A stretch of DNA of 64,000 nt from the NCBI GenBank assembly GCA_947095585.1, contig OX352765.1, positions 62,077,719 through 62,141,718 of the forward strand, in the 5' to 3' direction. Both the position numbers and the translations under genes were made by a program. The notes beneath the pieces were generated by a model that made no database searches, was not told the DNA's origin, and saw nothing but the letters and a program-made list of their open reading frames with translations. Positions 10,026-21,270 of this stretch are shown here, piece after piece. Each line of letters starts with the position of its first letter. Position 1 is the stretch's first letter. This DNA is from Nephrocerus scutellatus. Lineage: Eukaryota; Arthropoda; Insecta; Diptera; Pipunculidae.

Positions 10026-10405
10026 TGAAACGAAATTTGAGTACATCACCTTCGTTACACATCTTATCTCTAACATAAAATAACAAAACACAAAATCAAT
10101 TATATGTACACACCCTATCTCTAAACATAAAATAACAAAAGAACACAAAAATCATTTATCACAGCGCAGTATGGTAGTGGCAGAGAATAATACACAACCA
10201 CTCAATACACCAGGGCATGTAAAACATGCATGCCGAACAAGCACAAATCGGAGGAAGAAACTTCTGTATTACGCAGTAACCTCTCCTCTACGCCTCATAC
10301 GACATCTCCACAAAACGTGAGGAATTCGTCGTAAGGTAAGCGTTCATTTCGAACGAACCGTTAAAAGCAATAAACTCTTGCTTTTCTGCACACATGCATT
10401 TAGTG
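10026..10405 (+). repeat. Gyp-C LTR, 5' part (unit 1)
   Basis: Matches 22407-22785: the LTR begins tgaaacgaaatttgag (tgtaacgaagtttgag in the other copy) and carries two copies of atctctaaacataaaataac-type sequence. It is cut at tttagtg, where an RTE element is inserted on the minus strand. The left flank is Gyp-B pol, the target of the Gyp-C insertion. Confidence 0.85.
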
Positions 10406-12800
10406 TCTTCTTCTTTATGTCCTGTATCCCCTTGTGGGTCCTAGGGCCTCTACTACGCCTACGCGCCATCGCGTGCGGTTCTTGGCAATGAGCTTCAGCT
10501 CTCTCAAACTCTTCCCCAATTGCCGTGTCTCCTCCTCAACTGTTCTGCGCCATGTATTTCTCGGATGACCAGTTCTTTTACCATCCTGAGATAACGGGTT
10601 CCATTGCATTGCGTAGTTTGCTATGGAACTGTCGCCCTTTCGGAGTGTAGACCAATCCACTGCCACTTCCGTCGTTGGATGGTTGTGCCTATTGGTTCCT
10701 GACCCGTTCTCTGGTAAAGATGTTCGTTAGAGATACGGTTAGGTCAGAAAACTCTTAAGATGTTCCGTATGCACCTATTTACGAATGTTTGTAATCTTTT
10801 TGTGATAGTAGCGGTCACCTTCCAAGTACTGCACCCATACAACAGCACAGATTCAACATTTGAGCGGAACAGTCGCAGCTTGGTGTTTATTGCTTCGCCA
10901 TATCATGGACATCATTCCAAACACCGATTTTGCTTTGCCGATTCGGTTGTCAATGTCCTGTTCGGTTCCACCTTCGGTCGAGACAATACTCCCAAGATAT
11001 TGGAAACTCTCTACTCTCTCTACCGGCTGTCCAGCAATGTTTCATTTAATTTTAATTTAATTTATTTAATAAACCGGCTGTCCAGCAATGTTAACATGAG
11101 TAACTGAGTTAGTGCCGAGGTTGAAGATTTTGGTTTTGGCAGTATTAATCTTCAAACCGCAACATTTGCCTCCCTCTCCACATTTGTTGCCATTTGGTGC
11201 AGCTCCATAATTCTGTGTGAGAGTAAACAAACGTCGTCAGCGTAATCCAGATGTTTGAGTTGAGATGTAAGAGTCCAACGAATTCCTCCGTTTCCAGCAG
11301 ATAAAGCTGCGCGAATTACATCGCTAATCACCAACAAAAAAAAGTATCGGCGATAGAATGCAACCTTGTCGTACCCCACTTAGGATCTCGAATTCCTCTG
11401 ACAGCTTTCCTCTATGCAGCACATAACATTTAGAGCCATCATAGGTTGCTTTAATAATAGCTATTAATTTATCGGGTATACCTCTCCTGCGCAAGGCGAG
11501 CCAGATAAACTGTCTGTTGACACTGTCAAACGCCTTCTCTAAATCGATGCAGTGGTGACCGGAATTCAACGCACTGTTCAATAATGATCTGCAGGGTGTT
11601 TATGTAGTCTTCACAGGAGGATCCAGTGCGGAATCCTGCTTGTTCGGCATCGAGTGTATCTTCCAGATGTTCCTTCATACGCTCAAGTACTACTTTGGCT
11701 ATCACTTTTGCAACTGCAGGGAGAACGCAAATGCCTCTCCAGTTTTCGCACTCCATAAGACTACCTTTTTTACGGAGCTTGACAATCATTCCCTTCTTCC
11801 TTTCGCCGGGGAAACTTTGTACCTCCCAAGCTCTCTCTACAAGAGGATATAAAAGCTCTGCTGATTTCGTTGGAGCTGCACGCAGAAGCTCTGCGGGTAT
11901 ACCATCTTGTCCTACCGACTTATTGTTCTTTAGTGCGTTAATCGTGGTAGCGATCTCGTCTTTACTGGGAGTTGAGGTGCGAATTCGGGAAATTGTTACT
12001 TCCGGCAACTCCGTTTGATTAAGTGCATATCGTTAGCAAATACATGGTTAAGGACCGTAGAGAAATGCTCCTTCCATCGCTTGAGCTGATCCTCATCTGA
12101 AACGAGTACGGCACCATCCAGGCCTTTCACCGAATGTTGGCTAGAGCGGTGACCACCTGTCAGCTCTTAGGTGATTCTGTCAAACGGTTCTGCTATCGCA
12201 TCTGCTCGCTGCTTCCTCTGCTTCTGAGGCCAGGTTGTTAATATAGTTACGCTTGTCACGTCTTACACTACGCTGCACTTCTCTCATTTTTTTTTTCGAT
12301 ACATGGACTCTAGCTCGCTCCTCGCTGCTGCTGGGATATCTACAATACGAGCTTTAAGTAGCTTACGTTCTTCAACCCGCCTCCAGGTATCTTCGGTAAG
12401 CCACGTGCTGTGCCTTGCCTGGCTTCTACCAACAATATTTTCCGCTCCAGATGTGAAAACATTTTTCACAGCCTTCCAATGTTCCTGGATAGTTGTCGGC
12501 AGTGAGCTGCTTATTGCTTCCACTCCTTGCGATAAATGATGCCTTAATTGTTGGCGTACTGAGGGGATCTTTAGCCGGTCGATGTTATATCAGGCATTCG
12601 GATGATATTGCGGATTCTATGAACTGATGCAGTACGTAACTGGACAGTAGCTACCATAAGGTGATGATCACGTACCATACCCATGTCGGCTCCTCGTCTG
12701 TTTCGGACGTCTAACAGACAGCTCCTAAAACGTCGGCTGATCGCCACATGATCGATTTGGTTGGATGATGATTGCCTGTCAGTTGACACCCAGCTGACCT
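10406..12800 (-). mobile_element. RTE-like non-LTR retroposon, 5'-truncated duplicate
   Basis: Minus-strand element whose 3' end is an agaagaaga-type tail next to the tttagtg target site. Read from 12789 down it gives the end of the endonuclease domain (NQIDHVAISRRF, MVRDHHLMVATVQL), a connecting region, reverse transcriptase blocks and the C-terminal GHPRNTWRRTVEEE region. Its 5' part is missing because the tandem-duplication breakpoint cuts through the endonuclease at 12800. It shares nearly all lesions with the copy at 14780-17736, showing it arose by DNA duplication and not by a second retroposition. Confidence 0.85.
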
Positions 12801-13160
12801 TCCAAAGAAATTTATTAAAATAAAAAGAAATCCTCTAATTATAAAAACTTGTGGGAACCCAGTAACTATAAATAAAGAAATTTTAATACCTAAGGATCAA
12901 TTTATTTTTTCAGTCATTGAAGATTGTGAATTTCAAATCACATTCAGTTCAGAATACAACGGAATAATAGGGAATAATATTTAATTCCAAATAATTGTGT
13001 AATCAATTACAAAAATAAAATATTGAAGTTGAACGGTAATGACATACTTTTCTTCCTCAATAGAAATAAAGAAGAAGGATATGAAAGTACAATCAATTAC
13101 TTTAATAATATTTCACCTCTTAATACAATTATTGATCATTCTTTTAAGAACTCAGAAGAA
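12801..13160 (+). pseudogene. Gyp-B protease fragment (duplicate)
   Basis: Duplicate of 8429-8789: FIKIKRNPLIIKTCGNPVTINK and the linker before the GC-palindrome block. It starts in mid-protease, without the catalytic motif, at the duplication junction. A one-base insertion near 12908 and a one-base difference near 12966 shift frames relative to unit 1. Confidence 0.8.
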
Positions 13161-13800
13161 AATATATAAAAAACAACCCATAAAAATTTAAATTTTTCGT
13201 GTAAATTCTCTAATCGGGAATACAAATGTGCAGTTTGAATAAAATCGGGTAAATTTTTTAAAATTTTTGTTAGAGAGCCCCACGGTCCACTTCCACTTCC
13301 ACTTCCACTTCCAAATTTTTACAAAATGTGTTGTCCATCGGAGATACACATGCATATAAAATTTCAAGAAAATCGGGTAAATTTTGTAAACAATTTGTAT
13401 GGGTGCCCCCCGACCCCGGAGCCCGATTGCTTCAAAATTTTTACAAAAAGTGTTATCCATCGGAGATACACATGTGTATACAATTTTAAGAAAATCGGGT
13501 ACTTTTTTTATAAGATTTGTATGGGTGCCCCCCGACTCCGGGGCTCGATCACTTCAAAAATTTTACAAAAAGTGTTTTTGATTGTGTAAAAAATTTGAAG
13601 AAAATCGGGTACTTATTGTAAATATTTGAATGAGAGCCCCCCGACGCCACGGCCCGAGGGGCCCCAATTTTTAATAGAAAGTGTTGTCATGGGAGATACA
13701 AAATTTCAATATAATCGGGCTTTGGGAAGTGGGTTAAAAATTGATCACAAGATTTGGTGTGCCAACCAGCCAGCCAGCCACAAACAAGTGAAGTTAATAT
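13161..13800 (+). repeat. GC-palindrome tandem block, copy 3 (duplicate of copy 2)
   Basis: Second copy through the segmental duplication. It differs from unit 1 by replacement of the first GC core with a cttcca microsatellite (about 13285-13312), by loss of a short stretch near 13585, and by one unit that keeps the gtatgggtgccccccgac form lost in unit 1 near 9145. Confidence 0.85.
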
Positions 13801-14399
13801 AGAGAATTTAATAAAAATAAATTAATAAAATTATTAAAAACTCACAAAAATTCTTTTTACATTCCACTTCGCCTTATAACGCCCCAATCTGGGTCGTACC
13901 TAAAAAAAGAAGACCACGCTGGTAATAAAGAGTGGCGAATCGTAATAGACTACAGAACATTAATAATGTTTAGTTCATTAACTGGACATTGTGAGTTTTT
14001 ACGAATGCCATTCGGTTTAAAGAATACACCCGCAACCTTTCAAAGACTCATGAATGAAGTCTTGAAAGACTACATAGGAAAAATATGCTACGTTTATTTA
14101 GATGATATCATAATATTTTCCTACAAGAACATATGGATTCACTCCATAAAATCTTATTGACACTTAAGAACGCAAATCTTAAAGTATCATTAAACAAATC
14201 TGAATTTCTACGTAAAGAAACAGAATTTTTAGGGCACGTAGGGACACCAAATGGTGTAAAACCAAACCCAGAGAAAATAGAAACTATAAAAAATGTTCCT
14301 ATCCCAAAACAGTAAAAAAAATCCAAAGCTTTCTAGGTTTAACAGGGTACTACAGAAAATTTATAGAGGACTATGCAAAAATAATTAAACCTTTAACTT
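13801..14399 (+). pseudogene. Gyp-B reverse transcriptase fragment (duplicate)
   Basis: Duplicate of 9431-10025 with the same 125-base and 7-base deletions. The catalytic block reads [13 protein letters not shown] one-base deletion in an A run near 14308 adds a frameshift absent from unit 1. Ends at the Gyp-C LTR start at about 14400. Confidence 0.85.
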
Positions 14400-14779
14400 T
14401 GAAACGAAATTTGAGTACATAACCTTCGTTACACACCTTATCTCTAACATAAAATAACAAAACACAAAATCAATTATATGTACACACCCTATCTCTAAAC
14501 ATAAAATAACAAAATAACACAAAAATCAATTATCACAGCGCAGTATGGTAGTGGCAGAGAATAATACACAACCACTCAATACACCAGGGCATGTAAAACA
14601 TGCATGCCGAACAAGCACAAATCGGAGGAAGAAACTTCTGTATTACGCAGTAACCTTTCCTCTACGCCTCATACGACATCTCCACAAAACGTGAGGAATT
14701 CGTCGTAAGGTAAGCGTTCATTTCGAACGAACCGTTAAAAGCAATAAACTCTTGCTTTTCTGCACACATGCATTTAGTG
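14400..14779 (+). repeat. Gyp-C copy 1 5' LTR, left part
   Basis: The left portion of the LTR of Gyp-C copy 1. The RTE at 14780-17736 interrupts it, with atttagtg duplicated at 14772-14779 and 17737-17744. The LTR continues at 17737. Confidence 0.85.
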
Positions 14780-17736
14780 TCTTCTTCTTCTTTATGTCCT
14801 GTATCCCCTTGTGGGTCCTAGGGCCTCTACTACGCCTACGCGCCATCGCGTGCGGTTCTTGGCAATGAGCTTCAGCTCTCTCCAACTCTTCCCCAATTGC
14901 CGTGTCTCCTCCTCAACTGTTCTGCGCCATGTATTTCTCGGATGACCAGTTCTTTTACCATCCTGAGATAACGGGTTCCATTGCATTGCGTAGTTTGCTA
15001 TTGAACTGTCGCCCTTTCGGAGTGTAGACCAATCCACTGCCACTTCCGTCGTTGGATGGTTGTGCCTATTGGTTCCTGACCCGTTCTCTGGTAAAGATGT
15101 TCGTTAGAGATACGGTTAGGCCAGAAAACTCTTAAGATGTTCCGTAGGCACCTATTTACGAATGTTTGTAATCTTTTTGTGATAGTAGCGGTCACCTTCC
15201 AAGTACTGCACCCATACAACAGCACAGATTCAACATTTGAGCGGAACAGTCGCAGCTTGGTGTTTATTGCTTCGCCATATCATGGACATCATTCCAAACA
15301 CCGATTTTGCTTTGCCGATTCGGTTGTCAATGTCCTGTTCGGTTCCACCTTCGGTCGAGACAATACTCCCAAGATATTGGAAACTCTCTACTCTCTCTAC
15401 CGGCTGTCCAGCAATGTTTCATTTAATTTTAATTTAATTTATTTAATAAACCGGCTGTCCAGCAATGTTAACATGAGTAACTGAGTTAGTGCCGAGGTTG
15501 ATGATTTTGGTTTTGGCAGTATTAATCTTCAAACCCGCAACATTTGCCTCCCTCTCCACATTTGTTGCCATTTGGTGCAGCTCCATAATTCTGTGTGAGA
15601 GTAAACAAACGTCGTCAGCGTAATCCAGATGTTTGAGTTGAGATGTAAGAGTCCAACGAATTCCTCCGTTTCCAGCAGATAAAGCTGCGCGAATTACATC
15701 GCTAATCACCAACAAAAAAAAGTATCGGCGATAGAATGCAACCTTGTCGTACCCCACTTAGGATCTCGAATTCCTCTGACAGCTTTCCTCTATGCAGCAC
15801 ATAACATTTAGAGCCATCATAGGTTGCTTTAATAATAGCTATTAATTTATCGGGTATACCTCTCCTGCGCAAGGCGAGCCAGATAAACTGTCTGTTGACA
15901 CTGTCAAACGCCTTCTCAAAATCGATGCAGTGGTGACGCACTGTTCAATAATGATCTGCAGGGTGTTTATGTAGTCTTCACAGGAGGATCCAGTGCGGAA
16001 TCCTGCTTGTTCGGCATCGAGTGTATCTTCCAGATGTTCCTTCATACGCTCAAGTACTACTTTGGCTATCACTTTTGCAACTGCAGGGAGAACGCAAATG
16101 CCTCTCCAGTTTTCGCACTCCATAGGACTACCTTTTTTACGGAGCTTGACAATCATTCCCTTCTTCCTTTCGCCGGGGAAACTTTGTACCTCCTAAGCTC
16201 TCTCTACAAGAGGATATAAAAGCTCTGCTGATGTCGTTGGAGCTGCACGCAGAAGCTCTGCGGGTATACCATCTTGTCCTACCGACTTATTGTTCTTTAG
16301 TGCCGTAATCGCGGTAGCGATCTCGTCTTTACTGGGAGTTGAGGTGCGAATTCGGGAAATTGTTACTTCCGGCAACTCCGTTTGATTAAGTGCATATCGT
16401 TAGCAAATACATGGTTAAGGACCGTAGAGAAATGCTCCTTCCATCGCTTGAGCTGATCCTCATCTGAAACGAGTACGGCACCATCCAGGCCTTTCACCGG
16501 ATGTTGGCTAGAGCGGTGACCACCTGTCAGCTCTTAGGTGATTCTGTCAAACGGTTCTGCTATCGCATCTGCTCGCTGCTTCCTCTGCTTCTGAGGCCAG
16601 GTTGTTAATATAGTTACGCTTGTCACGTCTTACACTACGCTGCACTTCTCTCATTTTTTTTTTTCGATACATGGACTCTAGCTCGCTCCTCGCTGCTGCT
16701 GGGATATCTACAATACGAGCTTTAAGTAGCTTACGTTCTTCAACCCGCCTCCAGGTATCTTCGGTAAGCCACGTGCTGTGCCTTGCCTGGCTTCTACCAA
16801 CAATATTTTCCGCTCCAGATGTGAAAACATTTTTCACAGCCTTCCAATGTTCCTGGATAGTTGTCGGCAGTGAGCTGCTGATTGCTTCCACTCCTTGCGA
16901 TAAATGATCCCTTAATTGTTGGCGTACTGAGGGGATCTTTAGCCGGTCGATGTTATATCAGGCATTCGGATGATATTGCGGATTCTATGAACTGATGCAG
17001 TACGTAACTGGACAGTAGCTACCATAAGGTGATGATCACGTACCATACCCATGTCGGCTCCTCGTCTGTTTCGGACGTCTAACAGACAGCTCCTAAAACG
17101 TCGGCTGATTGCCACATGATCGATTTGGTTGGATGATGATTGCCTGTCAGTTGACACCCAGCTGACCTTGTAGCAAGTCTTATGCGCAAACATGGTGCCT
17201 CCTATGACAAGGTTGTTAGTGTTGCAGAAATCAACAAATCTTTCACCATTGTCATTTCGTTCGCCGAGGCCGTGCTTCCCAATCACATGCTTGAGTCCTT
17301 CATTGTCGTTGCAAACCTTGGCATTCAAGTCCCCCATCACGATGACGATATTTCCGTTCGGCGTTGCGTTGAATACAGCGTTTAGTTGATTGTAGAAGTT
17401 GTCCTTTTCATCCTCAGTCGAGGGACTCGTTGGGGCGTAGCACTGGATGATCGTGACGCGCCGTACTCTAGTTCGAAATCTGGCTGATAAGATCCTATCA
17501 CTATGCGGGTGCCAGGAAATTAGGCCTCTACGTGCTGTTGCTAGACTAGAAACGCTAGACCGTTCGCACTTGCAGTTTTAGCCTACATGTATAAGGATTT
17601 ATACACATAGTTGCCCGGGGACCACCACGAGGAGGTAGAGCAAGCACTACATCACGAACTTGATTGTTGCGCTACTGGCCCAAATCAAGTTTTGAGCAGT
17701 CAGTAGTTTCCCGATCAATCGCAATGCAGACCCCTA
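14780..17736 (-). mobile_element. RTE-like non-LTR retroposon, complete-looking copy
   Basis: A 2.96-kb minus-strand element inside the Gyp-C LTR with an 8-base target duplication atttagtg. The 3' end is a short (aag)n-type tail, as in many RTE elements, not poly-A. A single long coding region (endonuclease then reverse transcriptase) is recognisable but broken. The first about 150 bases at the 5' end, 17590-17736, are untranslated. The size and single ORF fit the RTE clade; a related clade cannot be excluded. Confidence 0.8.
14792..17490 (-). pseudogene. RTE endonuclease-reverse transcriptase ORF, broken
   Basis: From 17490 downward: apurinic-type endonuclease with MMGDLNAKV (17340), NQIDHVAISRRF and DHHLMVA as catalytic blocks; a basic linker (16891-16547); reverse transcriptase with KNNKSVGQDGIPAELLRAAP, NWRGICVLPAVAKV, EQAGFRTGSSCEDYINTL, FEKAFDSVNRQFIW and SGVRQGCILSPILF. 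The catalytic LDYADDVCLLSHR lies near 15640 and the C-terminal GHPRNTWRRTVEEETRQLG near 14930. Frameshifts at about 16540, 16195, 15940 and 15720 make it non-functional. The catalytic YADD itself is intact. Confidence 0.8.
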
Positions 17737-18489
17737 ATTTAGTGTACTTAGTAACAACGCTGTGCTTGCTTACGCGCTGCTTATTGAGCTACACTCCGCA
17801 TGCATAAAGGTGTATCCCCAGAAGAACAAAAGTATTTTCTACGTTTCTTCTAAAAATGCTTTTAGTGTAATTATTAGCAAGGCTTCGGTTTTTTACGCGC
17901 TGCCTATTGACTCGCATTACCAGAAGGACAGCATCATTTCTGCTTCTCCTTTTCACCCCTGTTCGTAGAACTCAGTACCAACGCTATGCTTGTTTACGCG
18001 CTGCTTATTGAGCTACACTCCGCATGCACAGAAGTGCAACACCAGCGGAACCGAATCACTTCCTTAGGGCAACCCTGTAGTAACGCTGTGCTTCTTTACG
18101 CGCTATCTACTGAGATGCTCTGTAAATCCACCGACGGTGTTGTGTTGCGTACACACCGATCGGGGGGCTACACCGCCCCGTACCTTGTAATTACCGTATT
18201 ATTATATAATTATCATATAAGCCTGTATGTTAGCTTATAACCAGCATAGTAGTTTGTACACATCATATTAGCCTGTATGTTAGCTTATAACCATTGTATT
18301 AGTTTGTACACATTTTTAACCTGTAATCATAGCATTTATGTATATTAGCCCTATGTTAGTAAAACGGAGAAAATAAAAGAAATCAACAAAACCTACACGC
18401 AGTCTTAAAAATGTATTTTGTAACATTGAGGAAAGAAGGAGAAAGAACCCTGGGTGATCGGCGAGCGTCACCCGAGCAACAACGTTACA
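17737..18489 (+). repeat. Gyp-C copy 1 5' LTR, right part
   Basis: Continues the LTR after the RTE and ends cgttaca, the inverted match of the tgtaacg LTR start. It contains three diverged direct repeats of about 100-240 bp spacing (tacgcgctgcttattgagct at 17771, a second near 17998, a weaker one near 18097). Together with 14400-14779 this LTR is about 1.13 kb against 664 bp for the LTR at 22407, so the two LTRs differ by internal expansion. Confidence 0.8.
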
Positions 18490-18493
18490 AAAT

Positions 18494-18511
18494 TGGCGCC
18501 CGAGCAGGGAC
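18494..18511 (+). other. Primer binding site, tRNA-Lys-like (Gyp-C copy 1)
   Basis: TGGCGCCCGAGCAGGGAC, four bases after the LTR end. It resembles the lysine-tRNA primer site of many retroelements. The same 18 bases follow the second LTR at 23075. Confidence 0.8.
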
Positions 18512-18696
18512 GACTATTACAGTCGTTACCGAGAAAAAAATAATAAAAAAAATAATAATAAAGTTGTACTCTCATCTAAAATTGAGGAACACAAAATAGC
18601 GAGGACAAAAACCAAAACCAGAGAACATTTTGGACACCCACCGGGGAATATTCAGTTGTCTACACTTAAATACTACGAAGCACCGAAACCTGCACC
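18512..18696 (+). other. Gyp-C copy 1 5' untranslated leader
   Basis: Short A-rich leader between the primer site and the gag start codon. It is nearly identical to 23093-23288 of copy 2. No frame is seen. Confidence 0.6.
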
Positions 18697-19940
18697 ATGT
18701 CAACCGAAGAAGGCACACTAAGTGTTTCGGGGATATACTCACTCCGAAAAGAGGAATTAATCAACGAGTTGGATCGTCGTGGGATCAATCACACCAGTAG
18801 TGTAGATGAACTACGAACACGACTATCAGCCGAATTAAAAAATTACAAATCATGCGAGGACTTACGAAATATGGGATTACCGACCAGCGCTGACATTCTA
18901 CCGACACTGGCATCAAAGGCCACCGCAACACAGTCACCCAATGCCTCCACGATTTCGTACTCACAAGTACCCGTAACTACCAGTAACCTGCCGAACATGG
19001 AATACAAAACCAGAACAAAACAACCGCCGACCGCTTCTACCATAACCTACTCGCAAGTAGATCAAAACCTTCCACGAGTATTAACCTATCACCCATCCGA
19101 CGCAGAGGTGATGGACAAGGTTAAAAAGTGGAACGTGCGATTCGAGGGTGGAAATAATAACCCACTAGAATTTTTAGAAAGAGTGGAAGAGCTAGCGGAG
19201 TGCTACCAGTTGCCACTCGACCGTATAGTCCGCACCCTACCTGAATTCTGAGAGGGAACGCACTATTCTGGTATCGAAACAACAAGGAGTTTTTGAATAC
19301 CTGGAACAATTTCAGCGAAGAATTACGAAGCTTCTTTCTTCCCTCACGATTTGCAACGCAACTGGCAGATCGAATTAGAAACAGAACCCAGAATGGCCGA
19401 GAAAAGGGTAAAGAGTACATAACATCTATTCAAGCCCTAATGCGATGGCACGTCCCACTCACTCCTGAGGAAAAGTTGAACCGAATCTACAAGAATCTCC
19501 GACCAGACTACCGACACTATATTAAGCGAAGGGAATTCACCACACTTTCCGAATTCACTTCGCTCATCGAAGATTTCGAGTGTCTCGTGACGGAACAAGT
19601 CCCTCATCCAGTTTCGACCCCAATACGATCAGCACCATTCCGGCTAAACACCGCGCCAATCCGCCCAACCGCACCACCTATTTATCATACCGCCCCAGCG
19701 ATTTAATCACCGACAAATTCATACCGACTCCCAATGCGATCCGCTCGACCAGTCAAGCACTCACCGAATACCAACGATGTAACATATCCACAGCAAATCC
19801 CGAATACCAACAATACGACGTATACACCGCATTACCCGAATGCCAAAGATGTAACACATCCACAGAACGCACCGAATACCCACAATACAACATATACACC
19901 GCAGTACCCGAATGCCAACGATGTAACATAACCGCAGCAA
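18697..19940 (+). pseudogene. Gyp-C copy 1 gag
   Basis: Start codon at 18697. Residues 12-50 (YSLRKEELINELDRRGI...VDELRTRLSAEL) look like a SAP DNA-binding fold. A Ser/Thr/Pro-rich linker follows, then a capsid of the Retrotrans_gag type: WNVRFEGGNNNPLEFLERVEE, LFWYRNNKEFLNTWNNFSEE and KGKEYITSIQALMRWHVPL. Compared with copy 2 one base is missing at about 19248 (cctgaattctg against cctgaacttctg), which gives a stop right after. The C-terminus is a Pro/Asn/Thr-rich 24-residue repeat, about 2.3 copies at 19765-19935. Confidence 0.85.
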
Positions 19941-19999
19941 TCAACCAGCAATCCGATCTACCCGAACCACCAAACCGCCCGTCCGACCGCACTCAAGGC

Positions 20000-20520
20000 T
20001 TATGACCGCCAAACCTGCTGCTGGACTTGCGACCAGCCCGGACATACCCGATACCACTGTCAACAAACGCGCCGACTCTTTTGTTCACACGGCGGTACAA
20101 ACAGAACACAAAGTCGCTATTGTACTTGTACTCCGGGAAAAACTCCAACGGACCATCCATGAGGTATTAGAAGCCCCGAGTACCACCACTGAAAACCTGG
20201 CCTCATACACCCTACCCATAAAGCTATTTCACCAGAAATACAACCCAATCATCAATACCAGAGCAGGGAAATCCTGCATAAACAAAACTATACAAAAACT
20301 CTGTATGAGAAATCACATACCAGCCTGACCGATTGAAACCACCGTCGCCTTAGCCGATAACAGAACCGTCACCGCCCGTCAAGCATACACATTGGAATTA
20401 AATTGGAAATATCGGACCTTTTCACAAGAATTTATATACCTCCCGAAACTAATGGACGAATTTCTGATCGGAACGGACTTCCTATTGAAATTCTATCTAT
20501 CATCACTATCAATCAGTACG
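20000..20520 (+). pseudogene. Gyp-C copy 1 nucleocapsid knuckle and protease
   Basis: A CCHC zinc knuckle, CWTCDQPGHTRYHC, lies at about 20018-20057, followed by a second Cys-rich patch. The protease active site that should read D-T-G is N-T-R (20254-20262, in INTRAGKS), so both the catalytic Asp and the Gly are lost. The fold end is LIGTDFLLKF at about 20465-20490. The copy then jumps straight to the end of RNase H, with the whole reverse transcriptase deleted. Confidence 0.75.
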
Positions 20521-21270
20521 AAAATATCATTACTGCTCAAACAGAACCCAACCCCGCAGAGGTCCTATCAAGGCATCCGACCGAAAAATCAACAATAAAA
20601 CTAGTATTATCAATAACCGAAACTTGTCCGTGGTACAATAATAACATAACTATGACAAAGGAAAAACCAGAAGAAAACTCCGAATATCAAATCCGAGATG
20701 GTACACTGTATCGACACATCTATAACCCCACATGCTACACCGAAACCGCTCCAACGGCTTGGAAAGTCTGCGTTCCAAAACGCTCCGCCACCACCAAGTG
20801 TTACTCGAAAACCACACGTGACCGCAGGGCATATGGGGATTGCAAAAACCATAGCCAGGATAGCAAAGAATTACTATTGGCCCGGCTTATTTCGTAACAC
20901 GGCACGATTTGTCCGACAATGTCCAACTTGCATCGATCTACGCCGTAGACCACGGAAACCATCCGTAGGGGACATGGTATATTACCGCCACCGTCCACTC
21001 TCCTCAGCCGCACAACAATTCGCTGCTAAGCTAGCACCGAAGTATATAGGCCCGAAAAACGGTGTCGCCAGTGATAGTCATCCTGGAAGGAGACCGGCAA
21101 AAAACTATAACAGCCCACATAAAAGACTGTGGGACTGTCAGCAAATACCTGACCAGACACCGAACGAAATCGATCAAACGTCAGGTATACTCAATTGTCC
21201 CACGATTACATCCAGTTCAGTACCAATCGAGATGGCAGAGAAGAAATAACGCCTCGCCAAATTTACCGAC
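20521..21270 (+). pseudogene. Gyp-C copy 1 RNase H end and integrase remnant
   Basis: Starts with the RNase H tail (NPAEVLSRHP, normally DALSRHP). From 20700 a linker leads to the integrase zinc domain, GHMGIAKTIARIAKNYYWPG and FVRQCPTC at 20820-20930. The catalytic core is deleted: after CIDLRRR the frame is already in the C-terminal domain (VGDMVYYRHRPLSSAAQQF, KYIGPK, the GPY/F-type end). The C-terminal arm follows with a degraded frame. Gyp-C copy 3 keeps part of the deleted core. Confidence 0.75.

Larger units (their letters stand above)
8429..12800 (+). repeat. Segmental tandem duplication, unit 1
   Basis: This 4.37-kb segment is repeated directly at 12801-17169. It spans part of Gyp-B protease, the GC-palindrome block, Gyp-B reverse transcriptase, the 5' half of a Gyp-C LTR and the 3' 2.4 kb of an RTE element. 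The junction at 12800/12801 joins endonuclease sequence of the RTE (gctgacctt) to Gyp-B protease (ccaaagaaa), with at most one or two bases of shared sequence. Confidence 0.9.
12801..17169 (+). repeat. Segmental tandem duplication, unit 2
   Basis: Second copy of 8429-12800, in the same order and orientation, ending at gctgacctt (17161-17169), after which the RTE continues intact. Differences are few: single-base changes and small indels, plus an expanded cttcca microsatellite at 13280-13310. By eye the copies are about 1 percent diverged, so the duplication is recent, or one copy is an assembly artefact. Confidence 0.9.

Noticed and set aside
17762..18240. Repeated short frames containing a YALLIELHSAC motif
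   Set aside because: They reflect the direct repeats within the Gyp-C LTR; no conservation of start codons.
18411..18599. Small frame at the Gyp-C LTR end
   Set aside because: Lies across the LTR, primer site and leader, so it is not a protein gene.
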